Positions 15,768-15,778 of a stretch of DNA of 15,778 bases are shown here, piece after piece; position 1 is the stretch's first letter, and each line of letters opens with the position of its first letter. Source of the stretch: Temnopleurus reevesii (lineage: Eukaryota; Echinodermata; Echinoidea; Temnopleuroida; Temnopleuridae); NCBI GenBank assembly GCA_036244855.1, contig BQKZ01001311.1, positions 66,958 to 82,735 on the forward strand, written 5' to 3'. The translations under genes were made by a program, and so were the position numbers. Under the pieces are notes generated by a model. The model searched no databases. It saw nothing but the letters and a program-made list of their open reading frames with translations, and was not told the origin of the DNA.

Positions 15768-15778
15768 CCCCCCCCCCC
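15768..15778. repeat. C-run at the window edge
   Basis: Eleven C residues end the window. If this is also the end of a contig, a homopolymer break in assembly is likely. Confidence 0.7.

Overview
The window looks like gene-poor, A+T-rich animal nuclear DNA. It has spliced-exon architecture, tRNA-derived SINEs, LINE 3' tails, foldback MITEs, trinucleotide microsatellites and long homopolymers, and no operon-like packing. The repeat style (GAT/AAT arrays, CR1/L2-type tails, many short inverted-repeat elements) and the protein match suggest a marine invertebrate deuterostome, most likely an echinoderm. That assignment is inference; a mollusc or other marine invertebrate cannot be excluded.

Only one protein-coding segment is convincing: an internal exon at 9340-9605 (+). 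It encodes a cytoplasmic tail, a basic stop and one transmembrane helix. The motif RTRLEKRL followed by an Ala/Leu/Ile-rich helix matches the membrane anchor of endothelin-converting enzymes (M13 metallopeptidases, type II membrane proteins). Good acceptor and donor sites bound it. The zinc-protease ectodomain exons are not visible, so most of the surrounding sequence is probably intron of this gene.

From left to right: 1-1140 is a cluster of foldback elements, including the first copy of a ~130-bp near-palindromic MITE. 1140-3050 is mostly unique sequence with a CpG-rich patch and a CRE. 2740-2900 and 4404-4580 are retroelement 3' ends on the minus strand. 3984-4022 is a G-run/C-run palindrome. 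4919-5025 is a tRNA-derived SINE. 5960-6790 holds nested duplications with an ambiguous base exactly at one junction. 7149-7495 is a GAT microsatellite. 7531-8115 holds two related SINEs head to head. 8317-8585 is a 135-bp tandem duplication. After the exon come an AAT microsatellite, a 47-bp tandem repeat, and a transposon cluster (10590-11277) in which a hAT-like inverted-repeat element lies between two more copies of the ~130-bp MITE. The right third is A+T-rich, with another foldback element (14482-14601) and a retroelement tail (14866-14937). The window ends in a C-run.

The clearest non-obvious signal is the ~130-bp palindromic MITE family. It has three copies, each flanked by a direct TTA trinucleotide, the target-site signature of PIF/Harbinger transposons. 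One copy carries its asymmetric loop in the opposite orientation.
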